A DNA stretch of 64,000 nucleotides from Ceratodon purpureus. Lineage: Eukaryota > Streptophyta > Bryopsida > Pseudoditrichales > Ditrichaceae. The notes under the pieces are model-generated. The model saw nothing but the letters and a program-made list of their open reading frames with translations. It did no database searches and had not been told where the DNA came from. Below, piece after piece: positions 1-12,321 of this stretch; within the stretch, counting starts at the first letter, position 1, and each line of letters starts with the position of its first letter. The DNA lies in NCBI GenBank assembly GCA_014871385.1, contig CM026431.1, forward strand, positions 9,053,964-9,117,963, in the 5' to 3' direction. Position numbers and translations under genes: made by a program.

Positions 1-1330
1 ATGTTTCACTCTCCGAAGGGTGGCTGTCCCTGCCGGGCAATACCAAAAAAAACTTTTCACTAAAGTTCAAACCTTATGATCTTCCAAACGGTGAGGAGTT
101 ACAGTCTAAAATTTTGTGTACACATACATGTACAAGTTAGGTACTAGATCCTATGGTTAGATTCTCCTAAATACGTTTAAATTTGCATAATTCTACCTTG
201 AACTAAAACAGGACAGATTTGAGGCAAAATTTGGGATTTTATGGCCAAATGCTTTAGGGGTTAATAAAAAAAATTTAATGTTTTGGCATGGTCTGCAAAG
301 TAAGTGGAAATCCATTATGAAAAAAATAATAATAAATAAAAAACAAAATTTTGGAGTAAGTCTAGAATTTCGTGTGATTTTCTGAACGTGAAGTCATAGA
401 GTGGCCATTAACTAAGTATAGAGTCCTAACATTCGTCAGAGGTTGGGTTTTGAAAACATAACGCTCATGCATCAATAAGAAGCATTCAATTTTTCAAAGC
501 ATGGATGGAATTAGAGTACTCTTTGGCACTTTCTGAAAACAAACTAGACAATCCTATTCTTTTTCCTACTGCTCGGTTTTCACAACGCTTACCTAGTAGC
601 TTACAGAATAAATGATTGTTGTCTAGGAGTTTACTATCTGTAAGAAATAAGGACTTTGAAGAGCGGATTCAAACACCCAAAAAAAAAAAAAAAAAACAAA
701 AAAAAAAACACTCCAAGCAATACATTTAAAGTGAAATTCTAAAATGCAGACCCGAAGTTACTTAGGATCACTCTATTTGGAGGTCAAAATAAGCTTAACT
801 ACTTTTGTGATTGGAAGAGAGGCCGGAGAGAAGTGGAGAGCCCTCACAGGACTAGGGTTACAAATGACACCGGCCCATTGACGCTTTACATACATGTGCC
901 CGGTTTAACCAAATGGGATGACCATGCTACAGCTGTTCCTCACTCAGCTGACTCATCCAAGGAACACAATCAGATAAAAAGCCAACTTTTTTACACACTT
1001 AAATTCACCCAAGTCCTCACTTCCCAGGCTAAAACTCATCCTGAAGGAGGCCACTCCGATAACAAGAGCCATATGAGCCAGACATTCCAAATTCCATGCG
1101 AAGAATTAGACGCCACGCCTCCGCTTTCCAGTTCCTAAACCAATTCGCAATTCGTCGCAAAGTGTCGCGCTTTGTCGCATCTCCGAAATGGGACTCCTTG
1201 GTCACATCGCACACCCCACGGTCAGTCCCACCTCCCCGTTCCGCGGCTCCACTCCTACTCGCACCCTGGAAGATCTCGCCGTCGTTTCTGCTTCATTCTG
1301 CGACCTCCGCGCTGTCACCGCAGGTCCACC
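1..1330. other. intergenic, no gene recognised
   Basis: No convincing coding region is seen. A poly-A tract interrupted by one C lies at about 678-708. The stretch at about 385-490 resembles, in inverted orientation, sequence at about 40330-40420, so it is probably a remnant of a dispersed repeat. Base composition shifts from AT-rich to GC-richer after about 830. Confidence 0.6.
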
Positions 1331-1682
1331 TCAACTCCACATCTAGCAACTTCTAGACCCGGATCCGCACCCCACCGGCAACTTGCACCGTGCTAGCACT
1401 GTATATCCAATAATCCCTCTCCCCGAACCCGGAGTCGGAACAGTACCAACTCAACTTCACATCTAGGAAGTTCTAGACCCGGACCTGCATCCCCACCGGC
1501 AGCTTGCACCTTGCTAGCACTGTATATCCTCTCCCCGAACCCGGAGTCGGAACAGTACCACCTGAACTTCACATCTAGGAAGTTCTAGACCCGGATCCGC
1601 ACCCCCACCGGCAGCTTGCACCTTGCTAGCACTGTATATCCAATAATCCCACTCCCCGAACCCGGAGCTCGGAACAGTGCTA
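1331..1682. repeat. three-copy tandem repeat, unit about 112-120 bp
   Basis: Three head-to-tail copies start near 1331, 1451 and 1563. Each contains CATCTAG, then TTCTAGACCCGGA, a CACCGGCAGCTTGCACC-type block, GCTAGCACTGTATATCC and CCCCGAACCCGGAG. The middle copy lacks about 8-9 bases after TATATCC. The repeat is GC-richer than its flanks and lies about 1.2 kb upstream of the first GRAS start codon. Confidence 0.85.
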
Positions 1683-2906
1683 GTAGTCGGGATTTCGATT
1701 CCGGCGCACCTGCAGTCTATATTATATCGTTTCCATGCACATTTATTTAGAATGTGGTGTCCCATTCTAGTCGGGCCCGGTTTTAATCTCCCGCCATCGC
1801 CATGCATTCCCTCTCCTCCGGCATGGGTCTCCGGTATCAGTCTACAGTGTACTTCCGGGAGATCGATCTCACATCGAGCCGCTGGTGTGGATGTTTGATA
1901 TTCGACGTTGTGTTAGTGGTAGTCTACCGCCACCGTAGGGTTTGTATTGTCTAGATATTTAGTGAAGATCGCGAGTTTAAGAGTACTAGGTTTTGTTGCG
2001 GCGTCGGCGTGACAGTATAGTATGAAGTTCTGCAGAGGTGGTCGTCGATGCATGTAGTACTAGTATTTTGCCAGAGGGGTAACAGAGTTCGTTTTCATTC
2101 TGTTTGTTGGGAGTGACAGAGGGGTGGTTGTGTGTTGTGGTCTTGATTTCCGTGCGCGAGAATGAGGACACGGATTCCTGGAGGTCGAGAACATAGAAGT
2201 GCGGTGGTGGTTGCAGGTTCCCGAAATTCTGCAGAAGTTAGAAAACTGGTGTTTTGCGGGGTGTGGGATTTGTACCCTAGAGTTCGTTAGACGATGTGAA
2301 GGAGGAGTCTGTTGGTGTTGGTACTGGAGCATTGATGGTGTGGATTCGAGGTGTGATTTCGTGCGCCAACTGACTGGGTTTTGCCATCCACGGGGGAGTG
2401 GTTGAATTTCGTTACTAGGGAATTCGACGTGAAGGTTGCTGGAGAACGGGAGTGTGAGCTAGGTTTACAAGTTGAAGAGATCATTGGGGTGCTCAGTGTG
2501 CAGTTAGACTCGTTTCTAGCGGCGTCGGCGTGGTTTATTTTCAGAGCCGAGAGGCCATTTCAAGTGTTGGTTTTTAATATCTGGGGTGGTGTGCGAGATA
2601 ATGAGGAGACGGATTCCAGGAGCAATGTGCTGTGTTGGTGCTGGAGCAATGTTTTGGGTTGGAGCTAAGTTGGTTTCTTGCGCGGACTGACTGACGGGGT
2701 TTGTAATCTGTGGTTTACATCGTTAGTGTAGAGGGGGTACGATGGTGGCGTTGGAGAGGTTTCGGAGAGATGTCGACGCTTTGGTAGCAGTGTAGGGCAG
2801 AGAGTGTACCTGCCTGTGTGGGATTTAGAGGAAGGGTGGAAGAGAAGAGGAGGCTAAGCGGCTGGGGTTGGAAGTACGAGAAGTGGCCATTGCGATTGTT
2901 GCAGGT
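1683..2906 (+). promoter_or_regulatory. probable promoter and leader region of the first GRAS gene
   Basis: GC-richer, G/T-rich sequence with no conserved reading frame leads directly into the GRAS coding region. The composition resembles the other gene leaders in this window (before QCR8 and OXS3), so part of it is likely transcribed leader. This is inference; no transcription start can be fixed. Several short upstream ATGs are present. Confidence 0.4.
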
Positions 2907-5900
2907 ATGCTAGGAAACAGGAGGCCCGAGGGATCTTCGCAAGGGAATTGTGCTGAGGTCTCGCCACTAGAGAGTTTGCTGCAGCAAGCATGGCTTCAGT
3001 CGCACAGACCGAAAGTGCAGAGGCGTATCACGTCTCCGAGCCCGCTTGCAGATGTGTCGCTAGGGAGGCGAAGTGGTTCACAATCCCCTTCGGGAGTGCT
3101 CTCGGGAAGGATTCCTGCGCAAGCGGTTTATCAAGACGGGCCAGAAAAATTGTTCTTCCACAAGTCGAGGCTGGATGCATCGACAGTTTTTATATCAAGG
3201 TTTGCGCTTCCAGAACTGAAGTGTTATTCCACGAAAGCAGACATTCCGCGATCAGTTTCTTTGTTGCAATGGAACCAGCCAGGGTCTTCAGGCTCTGGCT
3301 ATGGCCGCCCACAAGCATTGAAGTCGCTAGGTGGTTCCCCTACCCCTTCGAGTGAAAGCTGGACATCGACGGTCCGGCAGTTTTCTGGCATCACAGAATC
3401 TGGAGATAGTAGCTGTGGCTCAGTGGACTTTGAAGGACAGACACAACCCTTGGCTAGCTATTTGGACACCATTCTTATGGACGAGAACCTGGAAGAGGAA
3501 AAGTCTATGCTACACGAGACCAGTGCGTACCAGGCTATGGCGAAGGAGATTTCGGATCTTATTGGCCTGGATTCTGTAGTTGAAGGTGAGAAATCCGATG
3601 TGGTAGGTTTTGACAGTTGCTGGGATGATCCTGAATGCTGTCTCCTCGAGAAGAGCAGCGCTTATCAAGCAATGGCCAAGGAGATATCGGACCTCATTTC
3701 TCCGAACTCTACAGCGTGCGATTCTGGTACTACCGAGGTTTCAAATGACGAGATCTGTGTCAGAGTGGACTTTCTACCAACGGAAGAATCTGCGGTTAGG
3801 ATGATGATGGAGGCGTATGCTTGTGTACTTAGCAAACACATAGCGGATGTGTCGATCAGTTCCGGTTATGAAGAGACAGATACAATATTAATTTACGTCG
3901 ATGAGGATTGGAAATTATATTTGCAGAATCTCAATCGTAACTTTAAGCCAACGTCAAATTTCGACTTCAACAGGCTTCTCTGTGGGGCAGGGAGGTCGAA
4001 GGCGTTGGGTGACAATGTTGTCACTTCCTCCGCTTGCGGCACTCTGACGGAATTGCTCTACAGGTATCGTCATACCCTAGCCATTTTCAAAGGTTTCATT
4101 GCTTGAGGGAAGAGTAAGTTGGTGAATATGGTCAGTTTCTAGTCTCATCGGGTCTGATAGTTGGAGTTGGGGTGCAACATGACATTGTAAACTGTGTTTG
4201 TATTTTGTGTCTACGATTGAGATGTTTAGAATCGTCGTGAGTTTGGGCGCGGCCTGAGTCTGCCGCAGTCGTATCAAGGTCTGAAATACTCATTGTTGTA
4301 AGTTGTATGGTCGGAATTTGCACCTCTCCGAACTTGAATCACATTTGTTGTACACCAGTACTTCAATTTCAAGTTTTATGTCGCCAGCTATAACTCAGTC
4401 AAGGATGGCGACGCCGGACAAACATGTTGTTAAACATCCGTAACTTGTTCCTTCAATTCATTTCCTCTATCAGAATGAACATTTGATATACATTGGTTCC
4501 AACTCTTATGCTGAACATAACGTCCAGAAAATCTCTGGAGATTCAGATGCATTCCACGGTTGAGTGTTAAAAAGTTCATGTTCTGCCGCAGGTGCGCGCT
4601 GGCAGTGAGCCAGGGAAATGTACAAAATGCAACTGATTTGTTAGCTGAATTGCGGCAGAACTCGTCGCCTCAAGGAAATACGACACAACGCATGGCTCAT
4701 TATTTCATGGAAGCTCTGGTCAGTGAGCCCTTTCTTAAATCCTAAATGTGCTATCAGGATTAAAGCTGAACTTGGTATTTCTTAACAAAAAATGCGAAAG
4801 AACAGTAAGGTGGTTTCTAAGTCCTCTTGCATGTGCTCTACGTCAGTGAAAAACATGGAATAATTAGACGCAAGATAATTGAGTTTATAAGAAAGGAATT
4901 GTAGTTCGGTGGCAATCACCTTTTGGTGTATCGTGAGTTGTAGACTTCCGTGTTTTGCTATAGAGGACAGATTCAAAGGGCTGCAGATCAATTTAATTGT
5001 GAAAATCTAAGTGTGAGCTACATCAATCGTGCTTTGTGACGTTAACCGTTATGTGCACATTTCTACAGGTTGTATACCTGATTTCTTGGTCCGTTGTACA
5101 TCACACTTGGTTTGCATGTACACTTCGTAGGCTTCCTATATGGTGTCTCACCCTCTGTTTTAGTGTAGCCCCAGAATGTAACCTTCAATTATGTTCTTCT
5201 GGTCTCCAGATGGCAAAAATGACAGGAACTGGTGAACAGCTTTACACGGTAATTGGGAACAACTGCCCCTCCGCTGCGTCCGTATTTAAAGCTGTTCGGC
5301 TGTACTTTGAGAACAACCCTTACATCAAGCTTTCTCATTTTTTCTCCATGAGAACCATACTAGAGGCCTGTGAAGGTGCTACTCGTGTTCATGTGATCAT
5401 CTATGGAATTCAATATGGAACCGAATTCCCTAGTCTCATGCAACAACTGGCACGAAGGCCAGGAGGAGCACCCCACCTGCGGATAACAGGTATCTACAAC
5501 GTTCGTCTAGATTTTACACCTTCTGAACATGATTTTGCATTGATGTATAGCCTGTTAAGCTCATATTTTTATGACCAATCGTGTCTAATGGATCAGGATG
5601 TTAAAACACGTCGTTGAACTTCCTATATTGTTTTCTTTCTTCAATGGCAGGTATCGATTACCCATATCCAGGAAACGATCCCGCCTTGAAAATAAATGAA
5701 ACGGGGCGCAGGCTGGCGGCGTTTGCGAAGGGTTGCAAAGTTCCGTTCGAATTCGTAGCATTGGCTGGGAGTTGGGAATCGTTCACGGCTAGGGATATGA
5801 ACTTGAGAGATGATGAAGTACTCGCAGTGTGCAGCGATAGGCTGCACACTCTTCTTGACGAGTCGGTAATGGCCACAAGTCCTCGTGAAGTCGTACTGAG

Positions 5901-6503
5901 AAGGATCCGAAGCATGAACCCAAAGGTGCACATATGTCCCCGATTACCATCACCAATGTTTATATCTAGTTCTCTTTGCTAGGATCCCAGTTTTTGGAAG
6001 CGATGCAACATGGCATCTTGCCTGAACGTGAGCACTGAGATGTGATTTACCTATTGCAGGTTTTTGTTATCATCGGAGAAAATGGAGGTTACAATGCTCC
6101 ATTTTTCATGACTCGCTTCCGGGAATGCGTCAAGCATTACTCAGCATTATATGATGGGATGGATCTGTCTATGCCTCCTGATGACGCAGACAGAGTCATC
6201 ATCGAAAAAGAGTTTTTCGGCCGAGCGATCTTGAATATCGTTGCATGTGAAGGACAAGCTAGAGTGGAACGTCCCGAGCCGTACCGACAATGGCAGAACC
6301 GATTGCAAAGAGCAGGCTTTACATTACGGCCTCTCAATCCGAACGTTTTCTCTAAAATTACAGCCATGATGGCTAGTTTTCACAAAAATTACGGGGTCGG
6401 TGTAGATGATGGCTGGTTTCTCATGGGCGTAAACAACGAAATCGTGCATGCCTGTTCAGTGTGGGAACCTAGAACTTCTCCAAGTTTGCACCATGTTTTA
6501 TAA
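2907..6503 (+). CDS. GRAS transcriptional regulator, LISCL (SCL9/SCL14-like) subfamily, copy 1
   Basis: Five exons: 2907-4063, 4592-4718, 5210-5489, 5651-5925, 6060-6503, giving about 760 residues. All introns are GT-AG and the frame is kept throughout. The first in-frame ATG is 2907; the downstream LLQQAWLQS block matches copy 2, supporting it. The N-terminal half carries an LISCL-type acidic motif (LEEEK, then SAYQAMAKEI at about residues 204-217), repeated near 248-265 and degenerate near 294-311. The GRAS domain starts at intron 1 with LHRI (CALAVSQGN). It continues with a VHIID-equivalent VHVII, then LRITGID, APFFMTRFRE (PFYRE), ACEGQARVER (RVER) and the SAW end SVWEP. LISCL proteins are nuclear co-regulators; SCL14 works with TGA factors in xenobiotic and stress responses. 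The core aspartate of VHIID is missing. Exons 2, 3 and 4 have exactly the lengths of those in copy 2. Confidence 0.93.
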
Positions 6504-9116
6504 TTATCCCTTGTCAACTGTTACACATAGAATTCAAGAGAGAACGAGTTGAAGATTGTCTGTGAGTCTTCAGACCCATGTCAGTACGTGATCAAAATTG
6601 AGGACCAATGGACCACCTGATACCGACAGTATGAGTCTCAGTGATCCTCCTCTAGCCTGCCAATATCAGGCGTGGAGCATGACTAAGTTCCTTTCCGAAA
6701 TGTCCTTTGGTTTCAATCCTGGAGTGCTCTGCTTTTCCAGATCCATTGATTAAATGATGTGATGCGGCTCAATCTGAGGATCTCCTGTCAGACTCATCAA
6801 CCAGCTTGGTACGCATTCTCTTGAAATAATCTTGATTGGGATGATTGTTGCCTCTGCTTTACTCCCTTTTTAACGTGTTCCTAGGCTTTGAGAAAGTTGA
6901 ATCTCATGAATTTAGTTGAACAGTCAATAACGGGTATCTTACAACTAATCATGTAGACCCTTAATTTCATGTCTTCTGCTATATGAGCGTGTTCATGGTT
7001 GTTATATCTGCTATTGAAAATTATAGAGCACTGCTTTTCATAAAGCCTTTCCAAGTCGAACGATTCTGATCGTAACGAGGTTGGAATCACAATGTTCTGA
7101 TGTGATGTCTCCTTGTGCCTTGGCCTTAACAGCTTGGTGAATTCTCTGAGGGATTGCTCAACATCACCAAGGATAAGACAATGCTGGCGATGCGAAGGAT
7201 GAATGTGAGATTTTTGGCCTTGCAGTGATATATCAGCCTGGTATAATCTCCACTTCCGTTGCGAAAACAATATGCGAGGATTGGTAGACGCTTAAGAAGG
7301 GTTTCATATAATGTGCTAGACAGCCGCTCTATTAAGAGGGGGAAGGCTGGAGGTACTATTCAAGAAATATACACAGGGTTGAATGCATTTCACTTGACTA
7401 AGTCTATGGACATGTTGGTATTTACACGTACTGGTACCACCGTGTGTTCACTGTCACAGTGTATCAATCTCATTAGCGGGATTCACTTTTCACATTCGAC
7501 GTTTGGTTACTGCTGGATTAGTTTTCACTTTCGAAAGAAAGCATTCATGAAAAATTTGTTGTGCCTATAAGACATTGGATGTCACTACGTTATGAATTCT
7601 AGATTCAACGAACTGTAGACGTATCACTTATTTTCCTATCATGAAACGTATCATAAAAGCCTTTCCAAACGTTACTCTTCGGCTCACTGCAGTATCAGAT
7701 TTAGTCCCCAATTACAAATGTGTTTTGGATGACATGATCGTGTGATTGCTCATCAGTTTTGTGTCTTTAGGATAACAATCATGATTCTATTGTTTCTTGG
7801 CTGGCCGCCAGTCTCACAATTATAAATTCTCAGTCCACGCCTAAAGTTCAGTAGCACTAAGCACATATACTCTGCGAGCTAAGTGGTACACGGGGGTTCG
7901 TACCTAAATCACATCTGGAGCTGATTGTAGTACCATATGTACTATAGACAGCTGGTACAAAGTACATGCGATGCACCGAAGGTGAACGGGAAGGTTGCAA
8001 CTAGTCGAATTTGTGGTATGCGTTTGAACTTTGAAGCATCTGTCGGGATTTTGATTTCCAGGGTGCCCGTCGGACCCACCAACTTTCATACTTGATCTGA
8101 GTGGCCAGATTTTGTAGTTCTCGATGGGAAACCGCACTTTGCCAGTAAAGTTCAACTGGGTCAAATACCTAGAACACTTGCTAGCATCATGTATACCTGA
8201 CTAATTTTTATAATAAAACAACAGGAATTCTTCTCTCATCAAATCGTCCTATTCCGAAGATCATTCATTTTCGAAAGCTGCGCGGCTGCAATCCTTCCCA
8301 AATGAAAAAGCAAGAAAAAGCCTGGGCATTCTGACAAGCAACCTAGTAGGTCTGAACCGTACGAGCATGCATCAGGGATATAGATTCGTACTTACTTTCC
8401 AGTATGTGCAAGTTGCCATGTTCGTCTACCTTGAGGTCTATCACGGAACTGCCTTGGACTCTTCCGCACCTCCACTTAGTTAGTGTAACGTCTGTGAATT
8501 CACCCAGCTGTTTGCGTCCGAAAGTAGGTGAATGACTCAAAAAAATTGCATCGAAATATGTGCCCCAATCACTAATATGAGACCATGAGTAAGTATGGGG
8601 CTGAGTTTAAATTTAATGACGACTCTTCTCTGCTTTATGTACTGCGCAGTCGGTAGTACGAAGTCACTACCGAGTGGATCTCATTTCCTGGGAAGCCTTC
8701 GTCAACGACAACGATTGATCACTAATACTGTTGAAGTAGCAATCTGATGCAATTGTTCGTCATCATATACTTCTAGGTCACTGTCTGCTCTAACCACCTT
8801 TTGAAACCAAGTTTTCTTCTGTCGTTTTCATTTCTAGATGTTGCGCTTGTGACCAATTCTCACACAGGATGCTGCGAAAGCACACTCTAGAGTTCTGATT
8901 GAGGCAACCAGGTTTAGATTTGTATGAATTGTCTCTTGAAACTGCGTGAGTTCTCCACTTGCAACAGAGTTTTGACTGTTCACGCTGGTCTTTAGACGAT
9001 TTCAAGTGGCTTGAGGCGACTCTTCTAAGGTGATTTGGGAGCGAAAGTGAGGTGATTTGTTCTTGAGTTGAAGATGTTAGGCGAGAGAGGAGGAGAAAGA
9101 GAGATTTAGGGACGGG
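6504..9116. other. spacer between the two GRAS genes
   Basis: It presumably holds the 3' untranslated region of copy 1 and the promoter and leader of copy 2. Reading frames of up to about 130 codons occur (for example 6881-7270 minus) but show no family motifs and no resemblance to neighbouring genes, so I do not call them. No repeat or RNA gene is recognised. Confidence 0.6.
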
Positions 9117-12100
9117 ATGGCGAGTATCGTCGATGCAGGGTTGCCAGGGAACAGGAAGGCAGATAGTGCTCAGGAAGGAGGTGGTGGCGCGAGTAGAAGT
9201 TCCTCGTCCTTAGAGAGTCAGCTCCAGCAAGCGTGGCTTCAGTCGCAGCTGCCCAAGGTGCAGAAGCGCAGCGTCAGTGCTCCACTTCCAGGTGTATTCG
9301 GGGAGAAGGGGGCAAGCCCGCAGTCTTCTGCGGAGGTGCTCGTGGGTCCGGGTGTTTCTGGTCGAGGGGGTGATGTGGGTGGTTTGGAGAAAACCTATTT
9401 TCACAAGACCAGAGGCGACACGGCGTCGGAGTTTTTGAGAAAGTTTTCGACGCCACAGCTAGAAACTATCTCTTCGAAGACGAACATACCACCTCCGCTT
9501 GAAAGCCGAAACTCCGCTTCCACCTTCAGTGATGGCTTGTCCGAGAGTGATTCGGGCTCGTCGGCGTTTAATACTTCAGATGGGTTTTCGACTGATACGC
9601 AGCATACTGTGAAGGACTCCGTTTTTGATGCTGTAGACTTTGAGTATTATGGCAGTGTATCAGTTGATTTGGCAGGCGAGACGGAGCCTCTGGCGCTCTT
9701 TCTCGACGATATCCTCACAAATGAGGAACTGGAAGAAGAGAAGGGTCTGGTTCAGCAAACTAGTGCTTACCATGCGATGGAGAAGGAGATTGCTGATCTT
9801 CTCGCTCCGGATTCTGGTGCTGACAGCCTCGAGGATGTAAATGAATATGACAGATTCTGGACTAATGTTGAATTCGCCCCAACTGAAGACAGTGGTGCTT
9901 ACAAGGCTATGGCCAAAGAGATTGCCGATCTCCTTTCTCCAGAGTCAACGACACTGGCTGATGGAGAACCCGAGGTTGTAAATAAGGAGGATGTCAGCAT
10001 TAGCACCGAATTCCCGCCTTCAGAGGAGGCGACGGCGTTGAAGTTGATGGAGCGGTACACTTCCATGCTTAGTAGACACATAAAGGATGTATCCGGCAGC
10101 AACAGCGATGTGGACTACAGAACATGGGTTACTGAGTCAGATGAGATTCAGTTCGATGACGCTTGGAAGTCCTACTTGGAAAGTTCTGATCAGACATCTG
10201 CGACTGCGCCGGTCTTCGACTTCAATATGGTTCTTCGTGGCACAGGAGGGTCGAATTCGTCGAGCCTGAGTGTTTTGGCATCCCCTACTGGCACTAGTAT
10301 GGCAGAACTGCTCTACAAGTATGGCACACCCTACCCCAAGTGTAACGTTTAAGCTAATGTCATGTTTATTCTGTGCTATCAATAAATGGAAGCAGCTAAC
10401 TGGGCATTGGACTTCAGCAGAAAGCAACTAGAATGTCATCAGAATGTAACTAGAATGTCATCAGAATGCTGTATACAATTCACTCAAAACCTTTGGATCT
10501 TTACTTCATTCCTTGGATTCGAAACATCTGCAAAGAATGACATTTGATGTGAAGTTAATCCCCAATTAATTCATGTGTTGAGCATGACGCAGGTGCGCTT
10601 TTGCAGTGAGTCAAGGAAAGGCAGATGATGCCGCCGAATATTTAGCAGAACTTCAGAATCAGTCGTCACCTCACGGCACTTCTGTACAGCGCATGGCGCA
10701 TTACTTCATGGAGGCTTTGGTTAGTTAGATTTAACTAAGAAAAGTCTTTAAAAAATTGAGGATTTAGCAGTTTAGGATCTGCTTGTGTATTTATTCAAGT
10801 GTGCCAATATAGGCTTCTCTCTTTATATTTTAGACATTTACTTTCCAGGGTGTAGATTAACATTCTTGTTGGACTTCAGAAAATTTGTCTAACTTGATCT
10901 GTTCTGGTATGTAGGTTGCGAAAATGTCAGGCACTGGTGAAGAACTTTACACAGTGATCACCAACAACCACCCCTCGGATGCAACAATTATGAAAGCTTA
11001 TCGCGTGTTTGTCGACAACAACCCTTACATCAAAATTTGTCATTTTTTTGCTATGAAGTCGGCACTCGATGCTTTTGAAGGTGCTTCTCGTGTTCACATC
11101 ATTCACTACGGACTTCAGTATGGAGTTGAATGGCCTAGCCTTCTCCAACACCTCTCACTGCGGCCTGAAGGACCGCCCCATATTCGTATGACAGGTGATT
11201 CTCTCATTTTCCATTTCAAGTATATCATGAAGATTTTGATCATTTAGTAATTCTTTCAAGAGTTTGTTGTGGAACTTTGAGAGTATATGTAGCTCAGTTT
11301 TGTCTGAAACTCCTCGTCTGCTATGGCAGGTGTTGATTTTCCATATCCAGGATTCGATCCTCTCAAGAAAATAAACGATACTGGTCAGAGAATTGCAAAG
11401 ATTGCGAAGATGTGGGGAATACCATTTGAATTTCGAGGTCTAACCGGAAAGTGGGAATCATTCACAGCAAGGGATTTCGATTTAAGAACTGATGAAGTTC
11501 TTGCAGTGAAAACCTGTTATACACATACAATCCATGATGACTGTGTGCTGTCTGGAAGTCCTCGTGAACTTGTGTTGAAGAGGATCCGAAGCTTAAATCC
11601 CAAGGTGCGCTGAGAACTATGACAAAGAAACAGCAGCTGTGTTTATTCGTTTTATTGGTGATGCACTGTTATGGTCGGACACCAGGGAATTAAGCTTTTA
11701 AAGCACTTGTGGTAGTCCTCGCATACAATACTTCACTCAGCGCAAGGAAGGGTAATTACCCTAGTTATGGTTTATCTTCAGAACACTCTATCTAATTGCG
11801 AATCAAAACTCTTTTGATCCCGTGTCTAATTTGCTCAATAACTTTCATCATTTGTCCTGATGCATCATGTTCGATTTATGCAGGTGTTTGTTTTCGATGC
11901 ATACAATGCAGCATGCAATGCTCCATTTTTCATGACCCGCTTTCGGGAGGCCATTAAGTTTTACTCGGCACAATTCGACGGGATGGGATTATCTATGGCC
12001 TCTGATGACCCACACAGAGTCATCCTGGAAAGAGAAATCCTCGGCCGAGAGATCTTGAACATTGTCGCATGTGAAGGACAAGCGAGAGTGGAACGTGCGG

Positions 12101-12321
12101 AGCCATACCGGCAATGGCAGAACCGACTGCAACGAGCAGGCTTTACTCTACGACCACTCAACCCGATCGTCTACAACAAAATCAAAGCCATGATGGCTAC
12201 GTTTCACAAAGATTATGGAGTCGGCAAAGATGATGGCTGGCTTCTCATGGGCATCAACAACCAAGTCGTAAGAGCTGCTTCAGTATGGGAGCCTACACCC
12301 TTAGCGAGTTTTATAACATGA
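9117..12321 (+). CDS. GRAS transcriptional regulator, LISCL (SCL9/SCL14-like) subfamily, copy 2
   Basis: Five exons: 9117-10318, 10593-10719, 10915-11194, 11330-11604, 11884-12321, giving about 773 residues. The ATG at 9117 opens the frame. LQQAWLQS near residue 40 matches copy 1. The N-terminal motif is present as SAYHAMEKEIADLL (about 214), GAYKAMAKEIADLL (about 259) and a degenerate third copy ending in LSRH near 320. The GRAS domain follows: CAFAVSQGK (LHRI), VHIIH in place of VHIID, then GLQYGVEWPSLLQ, APFFMTRFRE, ACEGQARVER, and a SAW-type end ASVWEPT. The gene is a tandem paralogue of the copy starting at 2907, with the same intron positions and phases and internal exons of 127, 280 and 275 bp. 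It is expected to be a nuclear transcriptional co-regulator. The most likely alternative within GRAS is another bryophyte-type LISCL branch. Confidence 0.93.

Noticed and set aside
2868..2906. Extension of GRAS copy 1 upstream of the ATG at 2907
   Set aside because: It would need a TTG start, which is not normal for a plant nuclear gene; similarity to copy 2 there is weak.
6881..7270. 129-codon minus-strand frame between the GRAS genes
   Set aside because: No recognisable domain, no hydrophobic or repeat structure, and it lies in the expected 3' region and spacer; it is likely a chance frame.
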